Assembly (NCBI GenBank): GCA_964534745.1
Contig: CAZHQW010000025.1
Span: 1 to 43,184, forward strand
Direction of reading: 5' to 3'
Length of the DNA stretch: 43,184 bases
From: G020354785 sp964534745
GTDB lineage: Bacteria > Bacteroidota > Bacteroidia > Bacteroidales > UBA10428
Under the pieces are notes generated by a model, which was given only the letters and a program-made list of their open reading frames with translations, was not told the origin of the DNA and did no database searches. Shown here in pieces: positions 8,065 to 15,465 of the stretch (position 1 is the stretch's first letter; every line of letters starts with the position of its first letter). The position numbers and the translations under genes were made by a program.

Positions 8065-9447
8065 TTACATATTTAATATTTTAACCACAAGTTCATTTAT
8101 ATCTATTCCAGAAAAATTGCCTGAGCTCATCATCAACAGGTTCCTGTCCTTCCAGCTCATTGATATAAGTTCCGCCACCAGCGCACCCGGTTCAGTAAAC
8201 ACCATCAATCCCTTTGAGCCGAAGGCAGTTCTCACTTCATCTTCACTAAGCATATCAAGCCTTTTATGGACCAGTGTATCGGGATTATAATAGACAATGG
8301 GAACATCTGCAAGGTCCATCGTCCCCTTATAGTTGCCTAAAAAATTCTTGTTCAGGCTGCTGAAGGTGTGGAGCTCCATGCATGCAACAAGGGCCCTGCC
8401 AGGAAAATGGGTTTTCACTGCCCTGACCGTGGCTTCAAGCTTCGAGGGCGAGTGTGCAAAGTCACTGTAAATGCTTGTATTATCATTGCTTCCGATAAGC
8501 TGGAGGCGCTTTGCCGCACCTTTGAATGTACATATTGCTTCATAAAACTGTGAATCTTTTATTCCCAGCTGGTTGCATACCAGCCTGGCTCCATTTATGT
8601 TCTGCATGTTATGCTCGCCAAAAATCATTACAGGGATCTTCTCATTGTTATATAACAGATTAATTGTCCCGTTATCATTTTCATGCGGATGTCCGGAATA
8701 AGGAATTGCCTTTATGTCATCCCTAAGGACTTTTACTATTTTTTTTAAGTGAACATCATCTGCATTGTATATAAGAACCCCGTCAGGTTCAATCTTTCGG
8801 ATAAAAAAACGGAACTGATCTGTATATTCTTCAAATGTGGGGTAAACATTTATGTGATCCCAGGCGATGCCGCTTATTAGTGCTATATTCGGACGGTAAC
8901 GAAGAAACTTGGGTGCCGGATCAAGCGGAGAAGAAAAGTACTCATCTCCTTCAAGAATGGCGGCTTTCGAATTATCTGACAGTCCCACCATAAAATCCAT
9001 GCCTTCAATCTTTGCCCCAACAAGATAATCGAACATGTAATTATGATAATGCAGTGTATGCATTATCATGGCGGTAATGGTTGTCTTGCCATGGCTGCCA
9101 CCTATAACGGCCCTCGTTTTGTTTCTTGTCATCTCGTATATATATTCGGGGTAGGAATATATTCTTATTCCGAGCTCAATTGCCCTGAGAAGTTCGGGAT
9201 TATCCTTTCTCGCATGCATCCCCAGAATAACAAAATCTATGTCCCGGTCGATTTTATCAGGATCCCATCCTGCTTCTGCCGGCAATATTTTATGTTCCGA
9301 CAACCTTGACCTCGATGGTTCAAAAATCTCATCATCCGATCCGCTGACAATAAATCCTTTCTTTTTTAATATAATAGCAAGGTTGTGCATTACTGCACCT
9401 CCAATAGCTATGAAATGAACTCTTTGCCTCCCCTTGTCTTTTTTCAT
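8065..9447 (-). CDS. mpl: UDP-N-acetylmuramate:L-Ala-gamma-D-Glu-meso-DAP ligase (Mpl)
   Basis: A cytoplasmic Mur-ligase family enzyme of 460 residues that attaches recycled murein tripeptide to UDP-MurNAc using ATP. Visible features are an N-terminal UDP-binding Rossmann motif (HFIAIGGAVMHNLA, residues 11-23), the ATP P-loop GGSHGKTT (116-123), the GDEYFSS and ISGIAWDHINVYPTFEEY motifs of the central domain, and the C-terminal ligase domain (YSDFAHSPSKLEATVRAVK). The 'GGAVMHNLA' and 'HDHINVY'-type sequences and the length fit Mpl rather than MurC, MurC usually having 'GIGGIGMSGIA'. With the two L,D-transpeptidases at 12298-14677 it makes this stretch rich in peptidoglycan genes. Transcribed divergently from the response regulator at 9592. 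Confidence 0.88.
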   Translation of the reverse strand: MKKDKGRQRVHFIAIGGAVMHNLAIILKKKGFIVSGSDDEIFEPSRSRLSEHKILPAEAGWDPDKIDRDIDFVILGMHARKDNPELLRAIELGIRIYSYPEYIYEMTRNKTRAVIGGSHGKTTITAMIMHTLHYHNYMFDYLVGAKIEGMDFMVGLSDNSKAAILEGDEYFSSPLDPAPKFLRYRPNIALISGIAWDHINVYPTFEEYTDQFRFFIRKIEPDGVLIYNADDVHLKKIVKVLRDDIKAIPYSGHPHENDNGTINLLYNNEKIPVMIFGEHNMQNINGARLVCNQLGIKDSQFYEAICTFKGAAKRLQLIGSNDNTSIYSDFAHSPSKLEATVRAVKTHFPGRALVACMELHTFSSLNKNFLGNYKGTMDLADVPIVYYNPDTLVHKRLDMLSEDEVRTAFGSKGLMVFTEPGALVAELISMSWKDRNLLMMSSGNFSGIDINELVVKILNM

Positions 9448-9500
9448 TCCTGATTATTATTATTCCGACTTAAGAATAGCTAATTTAATTTTTTTTGAAT

Positions 9501-9526
9501 GTTATCAACATAAAATTGTTGACAAC
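9501..9526. promoter_or_regulatory. Imperfect inverted repeat between mpl and a response regulator
   Basis: GTTATCAAC-ATAAAATT-GTTGACAAC: the two 9-base arms match at 8 of 9 positions. It lies in the 144-bp divergent gap, 53 bp from mpl and 65 bp from the regulator gene, where an operator could serve either side. A further GTTG follows at 9529. No protein is assigned to it. Confidence 0.3.
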
Positions 9527-9591
9527 TTGTTGAAATATGCTATTGATTTCCCTTAAATAGAACGATATATTCGCTAGTTCAATTTTTTTTC

Positions 9592-9984
9592 ATGAATAAA
9601 AACGGGAATATGATACTTGTTGTTGAGGATGATGATGTCAGCTGTGTACTCTTTAAGGAACTATTCGAACAAGAAAACATTAAATCCTATCTTATAGTTA
9701 AAAGCGGCGAGCAGGCTATAGAAATCTGCAAAAGGAACAGTGAAATAGGCCTTGTGCTGATGGATATCAAACTTCCAGGAATAAACGGATGTGAAACCCT
9801 TAAAAGGATCAGGAAAATCAGAAAAAAACTTCCTGTTGTTGTGCAAACAGCATGCATAATGTCGGGGGCCGAAGATATTTATCTTAAACTGGGATTTGAT
9901 GACTTTATAAGCAAGCCCATAAATAACGGCGAGCTGATGAAACTAATCCACAAATACCACGAACCTGTACTTAGCAAATCTTAA
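9592..9984 (+). CDS. Single-domain response regulator (CheY-like receiver)
   Basis: A 130-residue receiver with nothing attached. The acidic pocket (E12, D13, D14), the phosphoacceptor Asp 58 (LMDIKLPGING), Thr 86 (VVQTA) and Lys 108 (FISKPI) are all present, so it should be phosphorylatable. The sequence LVLMDIKLPGINGCETLKRIR is typical of receivers that accept phosphate from PAS hybrid kinases in Bacteroidota. No kinase is adjacent; the nearest are at 16900-22232. The start is ATG 9592, preceded by a run of eight T residues and a C, with no Shine-Dalgarno site. The next coding frame appears to overlap or abut its stop codon. Confidence 0.88.
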   Translation: MNKNGNMILVVEDDDVSCVLFKELFEQENIKSYLIVKSGEQAIEICKRNSEIGLVLMDIKLPGINGCETLKRIRKIRKKLPVVVQTACIMSGAEDIYLKLGFDDFISKPINNGELMKLIHKYHEPVLSKS

Positions 9985-10015
9985 TATTTATCTATTACTA
10001 ATTGTCAATTCATTA

Positions 10016-10693
10016 TTGACCCTCCAATCCTATGCACAGGAGCTGCCTCTGGGTTATATAATCCAGTACAGCCAGGACTTTTCAGGTAAGGAGGCTCTGC
10101 AAGATTTCAGTTTTTCCGATCCTGGCTACTGGCGAGTGGCAGGAAATAATAGTAACTATTACCTTGAATTCTCTGAAATGCCAGGATACCCCGATTCAAC
10201 CGGGCAGCCCGATATGCTGGCGGTAATCTCGACTGAGATGTACAGTGACTTTATAATGGAACTTGATATTATGCCGGCAGGGGAAGAACAGGCTGGCCAG
10301 GGCATATGCATTATTTGCGGGTTCAGGGATCCCTCCAACTACTATTATATCAGGCTGGCATCAAAAGCCGTTGCAGATACTCATAATGTTTTCCTGGTCA
10401 GAAAGAAAGTGCTCACAGAAATAAGTGCCAGGACCACTCCGGGTAAAACCCTGGAGAAAAATAAGTGGAACAGGGTGAAAGTTATCCGGAATATCCTGGA
10501 AAAAACCATAACAGTCTATTTAAATGATATGACCAATCCTGCATTGACAGCAAAAGACCGCACATTGATAATGGGTTATATCGGCTTCGGAACAGCCGGC
10601 ACTGCGGGAAAGATAGACAATGTGAGCATATGGGCCCCGACATCCGTCCCGGGGGATACTGTTTTATTTGGAAACAGGTTTAACCATCCGTAA
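10016..10693 (+). CDS. Secreted LamG/concanavalin-like domain protein, start codon uncertain
   Basis: The body (residues about 10-205) has the alternating strands of a LamG/DUF1080-type beta-sandwich: FIMELDIMPA, GICIICGFRDPSNYYYIRL, KWNRVKVIRN..KTITVYLND and the closing YIGFGTAGTAGKIDNVSIWAP. Such domains usually bind carbohydrate or protein outside the cell. The only canonical start in frame is the TTG at 10016, which leaves just the tail of a signal peptide (LQSYAQE). Reading upstream, the frame stays open back to a TAA at 9944 and encodes a good hydrophobic core (IYLLLIVNSLLTLQSYAQ) without any ATG, GTG or TTG. An ATT at 9986, two bases past the regulator's stop codon, is a possible non-standard start. 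Otherwise the start has been lost and the gene is decaying. Its 3' end overlaps the convergent gene by 118 bp. Confidence 0.6.
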   Translation: MTLQSYAQELPLGYIIQYSQDFSGKEALQDFSFSDPGYWRVAGNNSNYYLEFSEMPGYPDSTGQPDMLAVISTEMYSDFIMELDIMPAGEEQAGQGICIICGFRDPSNYYYIRLASKAVADTHNVFLVRKKVLTEISARTTPGKTLEKNKWNRVKVIRNILEKTITVYLNDMTNPALTAKDRTLIMGYIGFGTAGTAGKIDNVSIWAPTSVPGDTVLFGNRFNHP

Positions 10694-12162
10694 TCATTTT
10701 TGCTCACTATCCATCCCTTTGTATACAAATCCTTTTCAGGCAGTATATTATAAGGCCTGTCAGCATCGATAGCATCAAGAAGGTACGTCTCTCCCCCGAT
10801 TTTTACCATGGCAATGACATGGTTGAACTGGTTATGAGCGGGATAAACAGTCTCGGGCATTCCCAGATCATTGGTCCTCAACAGAACGGGATATACATCA
10901 AGTCCCGCCCTCCTTAAAAGATAGACCATTATCATATTAATCTCACTGCTAGTGCCTTCCTTTTTATTAAAAGGTTTTGCAAGTCCGTTATCAAGATAAA
11001 CAGTATATTGTTTATTCCAGGTCATTGATGTGCGAACAAAATCATAAATTGCAATCATCTTGTCCCTGTCCGAATTTTTCCCCGGCAATATACTGTCAAA
11101 GACAGGAATGTAATCTATGTGCTTTAGAAGCTGCATCCCGAACCTTTCGCTTTCCAGCATCTTTTCATTCATTTCAGGCCATGTATCCAGCTTATAATGC
11201 ACATAGCCTGTTCTCCTGAATGAATGATACAACTCCCACCTGCTGCTTGTTTCATAATCATCAAGAGTAGTATAGATTAAAGGCCTGAATATCCACGGCA
11301 ACCTCCCTGAAGATTCAAACAGCTGAAACCGTAATTTTGGATAATAGTCTTTGACGCTTATATAACCTTTTGCACTTTCCACACCGGGCATATTCTTCAT
11401 GATTATCTTCTTCTTCATGTCATTTATCACATAAACCCTGTAGCTTTTATCCGGCGACTCATATAATACATGGTTTCTTTCTGCCAGCTCAATCCTCTTC
11501 TTCATCCTCTTTGTATTATAAAGCCACTCAAGGTCTTTGGCAAATACAAGCTCCTCATCCGGTGACAGGGGTTTCCCTTTCTGGTATGTTACAAGGTAGA
11601 TAAAGGGCTCAGGGACATCTATCCTTATCTCACTCCATAAACAAGGTATAGCGGACTGAAAATACCAGTCATCAAGCTTCATAAAATCCAAAGATGCAAT
11701 GGTATAATAATACTCAATTATCGAACCTGCTCTGGCTCCTGCAATATTTATAATCTTTTTCCTCAATTTATTATCAACCTTTACATCTGAAATGTCGCTG
11801 TACTTAGTTTTATTTTTTACAATTTCCCCGTTCTCAAGATTAAATGCCTGGGCTTTCAGTTCAATTATATCATCGTGTTTATTCCAGTCCTTGTATGGGA
11901 TCTCAATATGTGCATACTGCAGTCCGCTTTCTTTCAGAATCTTTATACGGACATGCCTTGTATAAAAAGTGCGGTTCGTTATTTTAATATCTCCGAAATC
12001 GCAAAGTATAATAGCAGATACAGATGTATCTCCCTGGAACGATTTTATTTCAAACTCCGACTCCGTTATTTTACCCCATCTTATAGGGTATTTATCGACA
12101 TAACAGAATCCGTATGATGTCAAAAACATCATAAATACCGATGCAAAAACTAACTTCTTCAT
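10576..12162 (-). CDS. DUF3857/transglutaminase-like protein, shortened C-terminus
   Basis: A 528-residue exported protein with a signal peptide (MKKLVFASVFMMFLTSYGFC). The N-terminal half matches the DUF3857 pattern (KYSDISDVKVDNKLRKKIINI, AGSIIEYYYTI), and the second half a transglutaminase-like core (YDFVRTSMTWN, INMIMVYLLRRAGLDVYPVLLRT, FNHVIAMVKIGGETYLLDAIDA). In the place of the catalytic Cys (family GTCS) there is GTSSE, that is Ser 405, although His and Asp equivalents are present, so protease or transferase activity is doubtful. Relatives in Bacteroidota run to about 640-660 residues with a further C-terminal beta domain; here similarity stops near GWLNLFPNKTV, and the last about 25 residues are simply the antisense of the LamG gene. 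This looks like a deletion that joined two convergent gene tails. Confidence 0.8.
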   Translation of the reverse strand: MKKLVFASVFMMFLTSYGFCYVDKYPIRWGKITESEFEIKSFQGDTSVSAIILCDFGDIKITNRTFYTRHVRIKILKESGLQYAHIEIPYKDWNKHDDIIELKAQAFNLENGEIVKNKTKYSDISDVKVDNKLRKKIINIAGARAGSIIEYYYTIASLDFMKLDDWYFQSAIPCLWSEIRIDVPEPFIYLVTYQKGKPLSPDEELVFAKDLEWLYNTKRMKKRIELAERNHVLYESPDKSYRVYVINDMKKKIIMKNMPGVESAKGYISVKDYYPKLRFQLFESSGRLPWIFRPLIYTTLDDYETSSRWELYHSFRRTGYVHYKLDTWPEMNEKMLESERFGMQLLKHIDYIPVFDSILPGKNSDRDKMIAIYDFVRTSMTWNKQYTVYLDNGLAKPFNKKEGTSSEINMIMVYLLRRAGLDVYPVLLRTNDLGMPETVYPAHNQFNHVIAMVKIGGETYLLDAIDADRPYNILPEKDLYTKGWIVSKNDYGWLNLFPNKTVSPGTDVGAHMLTLSIFPAVPAVPKPI

Positions 12163-12243
12163 AACATGACTACATTAAGTGCTACCCATAAATTAGCAAT
12201 AATCATGCCACTGGTATTATCCGAAAAATATTAACTGTTAAAA

Positions 12244-12280
12244 AAAACTAAAATAAATATCTGTTTTAGTTTTATTTTTG
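12244..12280 (+). promoter_or_regulatory. 10-bp perfect palindrome joined to a TAnnTTTG -7 box
   Basis: AAAACTAAAA (12244-12253), ten-base spacer, TTTTAGTTTT (12264-12273), followed directly by TATTTTTG (12273-12280), which matches the Bacteroidota -7 consensus TAnnTTTG. The L,D-transpeptidase start is 18 bases further on. No clear -33 TTG is present. The palindrome covers where sigma would bind, so it is a good operator candidate; it could also act on the divergent transglutaminase gene. Confidence 0.45.
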
Positions 12281-12297
12281 CCGGGAAATTAAATCAC

Positions 12298-13002
12298 ATG
12301 ACCAGTATATACACTATTGTATTTGTGTTAATGCAGTTTATTTCACTTTCAGGTGAAAAAGAGAACTATCTGAATTCACCGTCAGCAAATGACGGCCCTG
12401 TGAAGGCTCTTTATAATAAAATCAATGATCCTGAATTAAACATTGAAGCTCTTGCACAGGCAATAAAAGGATACAGCCTGATGAGGCACAAGAATATAAC
12501 ATCAGGTAATCCGGTACTAACAATTATTGATTACAGCCTGCCATCGGACTCCTGCCGGTTTTTTGTAATTGATGTAAGCAAGGGCAGTATCCTTTATAAA
12601 TCACTTGTTGCCCATGGCAGAAATTCGGGGGCTAATTATGCTATAAGCTTCTCCAATAGAAAGGGTTCACATAAGAGCAGTATCGGCTTCTTTGTTACCG
12701 GTGAAACATATTATGGGAACCACGGCCTTTCCCTGCGGCTAAGGGGACTGGAAAGAAGCATTAACGATAATGCAATGGACAGGGCTGTAGTAATTCATGC
12801 AGCGAGTTATGTCAATGAGGAATTCATAAAAAGATACGGACGCCTTGGCCGCAGCTATGGCTGCCCCGCCTTGCCAAAAGAGAATTATGAAAACATTGTT
12901 AATACGATAAAGGATAAGACCTGCGTCTTTGTTTATTATCCGGATAACAACTACCTGGCAGAATCAGAGATTATAAATTGTCTTTCCTGTATATATCGTT
13001 GA
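12298..13002 (+). CDS. L,D-transpeptidase, YkuD_2 family
   Basis: A 234-residue exported enzyme of the YkuD_2 (PF13645) family. The visible catalytic block is VVIHAASYVNEEF (His 167) followed by GRLGRSYGCPALP with the catalytic Cys 189. Before it come the strands FFVIDVSKGSILYKSLVAHG and the SFSNRKGSHKSSIGFFVTGE segment typical of this family. The expected role is formation or editing of L,D cross-links in peptidoglycan, or a related cell-wall reaction. The signal segment is short (MTSIYTIVFVLMQFISLSG). Promoter and palindrome lie just upstream. The gene converges on a second, unrelated-subfamily L,D-transpeptidase, their coding ends overlapping by 32 bp. Confidence 0.85.
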   Translation: MTSIYTIVFVLMQFISLSGEKENYLNSPSANDGPVKALYNKINDPELNIEALAQAIKGYSLMRHKNITSGNPVLTIIDYSLPSDSCRFFVIDVSKGSILYKSLVAHGRNSGANYAISFSNRKGSHKSSIGFFVTGETYYGNHGLSLRLRGLERSINDNAMDRAVVIHAASYVNEEFIKRYGRLGRSYGCPALPKENYENIVNTIKDKTCVFVYYPDNNYLAESEIINCLSCIYR

Positions 13003-14677
13003 GGAAATAAATATTGTAATGGTCGTCAGCCTCACATGTCAGATACCTGATATAAATATTCAACGGACTGGTAACTTCTATTTCCCTGTGAATACCTCTT
13101 TCCAGCAAATTCTTTATTTGCATCTGATCCATACCGCAGCAATTGTTCTTTACTATATACTCGGCAAGCTGTTCGGGATTCTGCAACCTTATGCATCCGT
13201 GTGAATAAGCCCTGGTATTTCTTGCGAACAAATTCTTTCCCGGAGTATCATGTAGATAAATATGATAAGGATTATCGAAAATAAATTTTATTATTCCCAG
13301 TGCGTTTGAACTGCTTGCATCCTGCCTTATATAATAGTTAAAGTTATCGGCACTGACATTATTCCAGTTAATCTGGCTGTGATCTGCGACATTTAATTCA
13401 CTGTCTATTAGCTTAAACCTGTGTCTTTTCAGGTACATGGAGTCTTTCTTTATCTGCGGCAGCAATTCATAAAGAGTAATTTTTTTCGGCACATTCCAGA
13501 ACGGGTTTGTTATGATCTTTTCTATCCTGCTTGACATAACCGGTGTCGGAGTTACAGGTTTGCCCACAATAACATTATATTCCTCCCTTACTTCACTTTT
13601 TTCTATAATCCTGAGCTTAAATGCCGGTATATTAACAAAAATATACTTATCACCCAGAACCTGCTCATTTCTGAGTCTGTCAAGATTAAGGGCGATCTGG
13701 TTATACCTGTACCTGGTTGATTTTGAAAGTGCATCCCTTGTATCTTTATCAAGATTGCCGTCAGGTTCAAGGCCGTGGAATAGCTGGAAATTTATTAAAG
13801 CTATTTTATAAATCGTATCAACGCCCATATCAGCTTCAGCGAGATAACCATGGTTAACAAGCACCTTTGCAGCCTTAATTCTTGCATCTTCAGGATCCTT
13901 TTCCGGAACCGGTATATCATATTCTTCATTATTTAATGATACTCTCTCAAGATACCTTTCAAGAGCTTTCTGCAAGCGTTTATAATTATCATTATCAGGC
14001 TGAAGGCTTAAGATGCCGGTAAGCAGATTGCCGTTATTGATTGATGCCGATAAATAAGCGGGTAATGAATTAATATAAACTGCTGTTGCTGAATCTCTAT
14101 CTGAATAATGCAGCCCCCTGTTAAGGTTAATCATAAACTTAAAGCTGGCATCTGTGATGAAAAGTTCCAGATCCTCCCTTAACCTGATGTTATTACTATT
14201 TATGTCACTTTTCTCAAGTTCTGATGCAAGCTCTTTAATTGACCCGATATCGTATAAATTCATATCAAGTCCATAATTTGCTGATCTTTCAACAAGGTTT
14301 ATAAATTCACGGGAGTCTTTCGTGAGATTATTATTTATCGTCCATACCGGCCTGCATCCGTTTATAGTATAAAACGCTTTTGCCAGTCCGGTATATTCAA
14401 GATTTTTCTTCATGACCTCCAGAGTATCTTTCTCACCCGCCGACATTAACCTCATAGTCATGTCTGCCCTGAAAACAGGAAGAAACTGCTCGGTGGAAAT
14501 TTTGCCAATACAACTGTCCTCACTCTGGTAGCTTGTACTTACAGTCAGCAGACATGCAAGGATAATTATTCTTAGCTGTAATAATAGTACGTTTGAAAGG
14601 AAATCGCTGATTTTTGACTTTAAGGATTTAGTTAGTAATAGGGAGTAATTGCTGTTAATTAACCCTATTGTTTTCAT
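12971..14677 (-). CDS. YcbB/LdtD-like L,D-transpeptidase with peptidoglycan-binding domain
   Basis: A 568-residue envelope enzyme that should form 3-3 cross-links in peptidoglycan. A membrane or signal segment lies at about 30-48 (LQLRIIILACLLTVST). Then come a long helical scaffold domain (about 60-270), a PG_binding_1-like repeat (about 270-315, KVLVNHGYLAEAD...INFQLFHGLEPDGNLDKDTRDAL), and a YkuD catalytic domain (about 345-530). Catalytic residues are visible as YLHDTP (His) and YSHGCIRL (Cys 495). The order and length match the YcbB/LdtD group. The N-terminus may begin later; the first 28 residues before the hydrophobic stretch are unusual for a signal. The 3' end overlaps the convergent YkuD_2 gene by 32 bp. 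Confidence 0.85.
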   Translation of the reverse strand: MKTIGLINSNYSLLLTKSLKSKISDFLSNVLLLQLRIIILACLLTVSTSYQSEDSCIGKISTEQFLPVFRADMTMRLMSAGEKDTLEVMKKNLEYTGLAKAFYTINGCRPVWTINNNLTKDSREFINLVERSANYGLDMNLYDIGSIKELASELEKSDINSNNIRLREDLELFITDASFKFMINLNRGLHYSDRDSATAVYINSLPAYLSASINNGNLLTGILSLQPDNDNYKRLQKALERYLERVSLNNEEYDIPVPEKDPEDARIKAAKVLVNHGYLAEADMGVDTIYKIALINFQLFHGLEPDGNLDKDTRDALSKSTRYRYNQIALNLDRLRNEQVLGDKYIFVNIPAFKLRIIEKSEVREEYNVIVGKPVTPTPVMSSRIEKIITNPFWNVPKKITLYELLPQIKKDSMYLKRHRFKLIDSELNVADHSQINWNNVSADNFNYYIRQDASSSNALGIIKFIFDNPYHIYLHDTPGKNLFARNTRAYSHGCIRLQNPEQLAEYIVKNNCCGMDQMQIKNLLERGIHREIEVTSPLNIYIRYLTCEADDHYNIYFLNDIYRKDNL

Positions 14678-14742
14678 TTTAGTTTTTTTTTGTTGCCCAA
14701 AATCTTTTTCATTCTTATATACGATTTGTAATAGGTCAATGT

Positions 14743-14767
14743 GGTATTTATTACATTAACAAATACC
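14743..14767. promoter_or_regulatory. 7-bp inverted repeat upstream of the YcbB-like gene
   Basis: GGTATTT (14743-14749), 11-base spacer, AAATACC (14761-14767), 66 bp before the start of the YcbB-like gene, which reads leftward. The position suits an operator, but no promoter box could be assigned with confidence. The rest of the 224-bp gap holds only the hairpin at 14870. Confidence 0.25.
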
Positions 14768-14869
14768 CTTATTTGATGAAATAGTTGGGGGTAAAGACTA
14801 AAATTTTCAGGTGGTTTATATCATTGACATACAGGTAGTTAGACAGTCAATAGAATAACTAAGAATATG

Positions 14870-14898
14870 AAATCCAGCCTGTTATTAGTGCCGGATTT
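14870..14898 (-). terminator. Stem-loop 3 bp past the stop codon of the lipoprotein gene
   Basis: On the minus strand AAATCCGGC and GCTGGATTT pair over nine positions (one G-U) around an 11-base loop. It begins three bases after the stop at 14902, the usual place for an intrinsic terminator. The trailing tract is only ATTTCAT, so termination would be weak or factor-assisted. Confidence 0.45.
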
Positions 14899-14901
14899 TA
14901 T

Positions 14902-15447
14902 TTATTGCCTGACCGTAAATTTTAATTGCCTGCTCGAAAAGTTAATTTTTATCCCTGAATTGTCCCAGGCCCACACTGCCCAGTAGTATGTCTGCCCATT
15001 ATTAAGAGGCGGTGCCCTGAGAAGGGACTCAGGTTTATCCGGATTGATCTGGCTGACGCCCTGTTCAAATTTTACCAGTCCGTTTTCACCCCCCGAGAGT
15101 CCTGAATGCCAGATCCAGACAATGTCTGATGTATCATTTGTTATTGTTTTATCATCAGTCTGAATGCTGTTTATAAAAATAGCAGCACATATAATATTAC
15201 TCTTAACAGAGTCCCATGACAATACAGGTGTTGGCGGCACTGTATCAACTGTCGCCGAACTAAAGCTTAAGTCCCCCCTTACCAAAACTGTGTCTCCTTG
15301 TGTTAAGGCATATTTGAAGGGAGGGATTTGTATTTCATTACTGTTTTTGAAAATCAGATCTTCATTTAATATCTGTCCCCCTTCATCTTCACATCCCTGA
15401 TAAAGCATTGCCAAGAAAAATAATATGAACAGCTTAATTAACTTCAT
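14902..15447 (-). CDS. Lipoprotein with Ig/FnIII-like fold, unknown function
   Basis: A 181-residue predicted lipoprotein (lipobox LYQGC, Cys 19). The mature part is beta-rich. The C-terminal third (PPLNNGQTYYWAVWAWDNSGIKINFSSRQLKFTV) has the pattern of the last strands of a fibronectin-III or Ig-like domain, where an aromatic 'YYWAVWAWD' strand is common in Bacteroidota surface proteins. No enzyme motif. It is the second gene of a two-gene unit, starting 18 bp after the outer-membrane barrel gene, so it may be the lipoprotein partner of that protein. Confidence 0.65.
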   Translation of the reverse strand: MKLIKLFILFFLAMLYQGCEDEGGQILNEDLIFKNSNEIQIPPFKYALTQGDTVLVRGDLSFSSATVDTVPPTPVLSWDSVKSNIICAAIFINSIQTDDKTITNDTSDIVWIWHSGLSGGENGLVKFEQGVSQINPDKPESLLRAPPLNNGQTYYWAVWAWDNSGIKINFSSRQLKFTVRQ

Positions 15448-15465
15448 ATAATAATTTCAAATATA

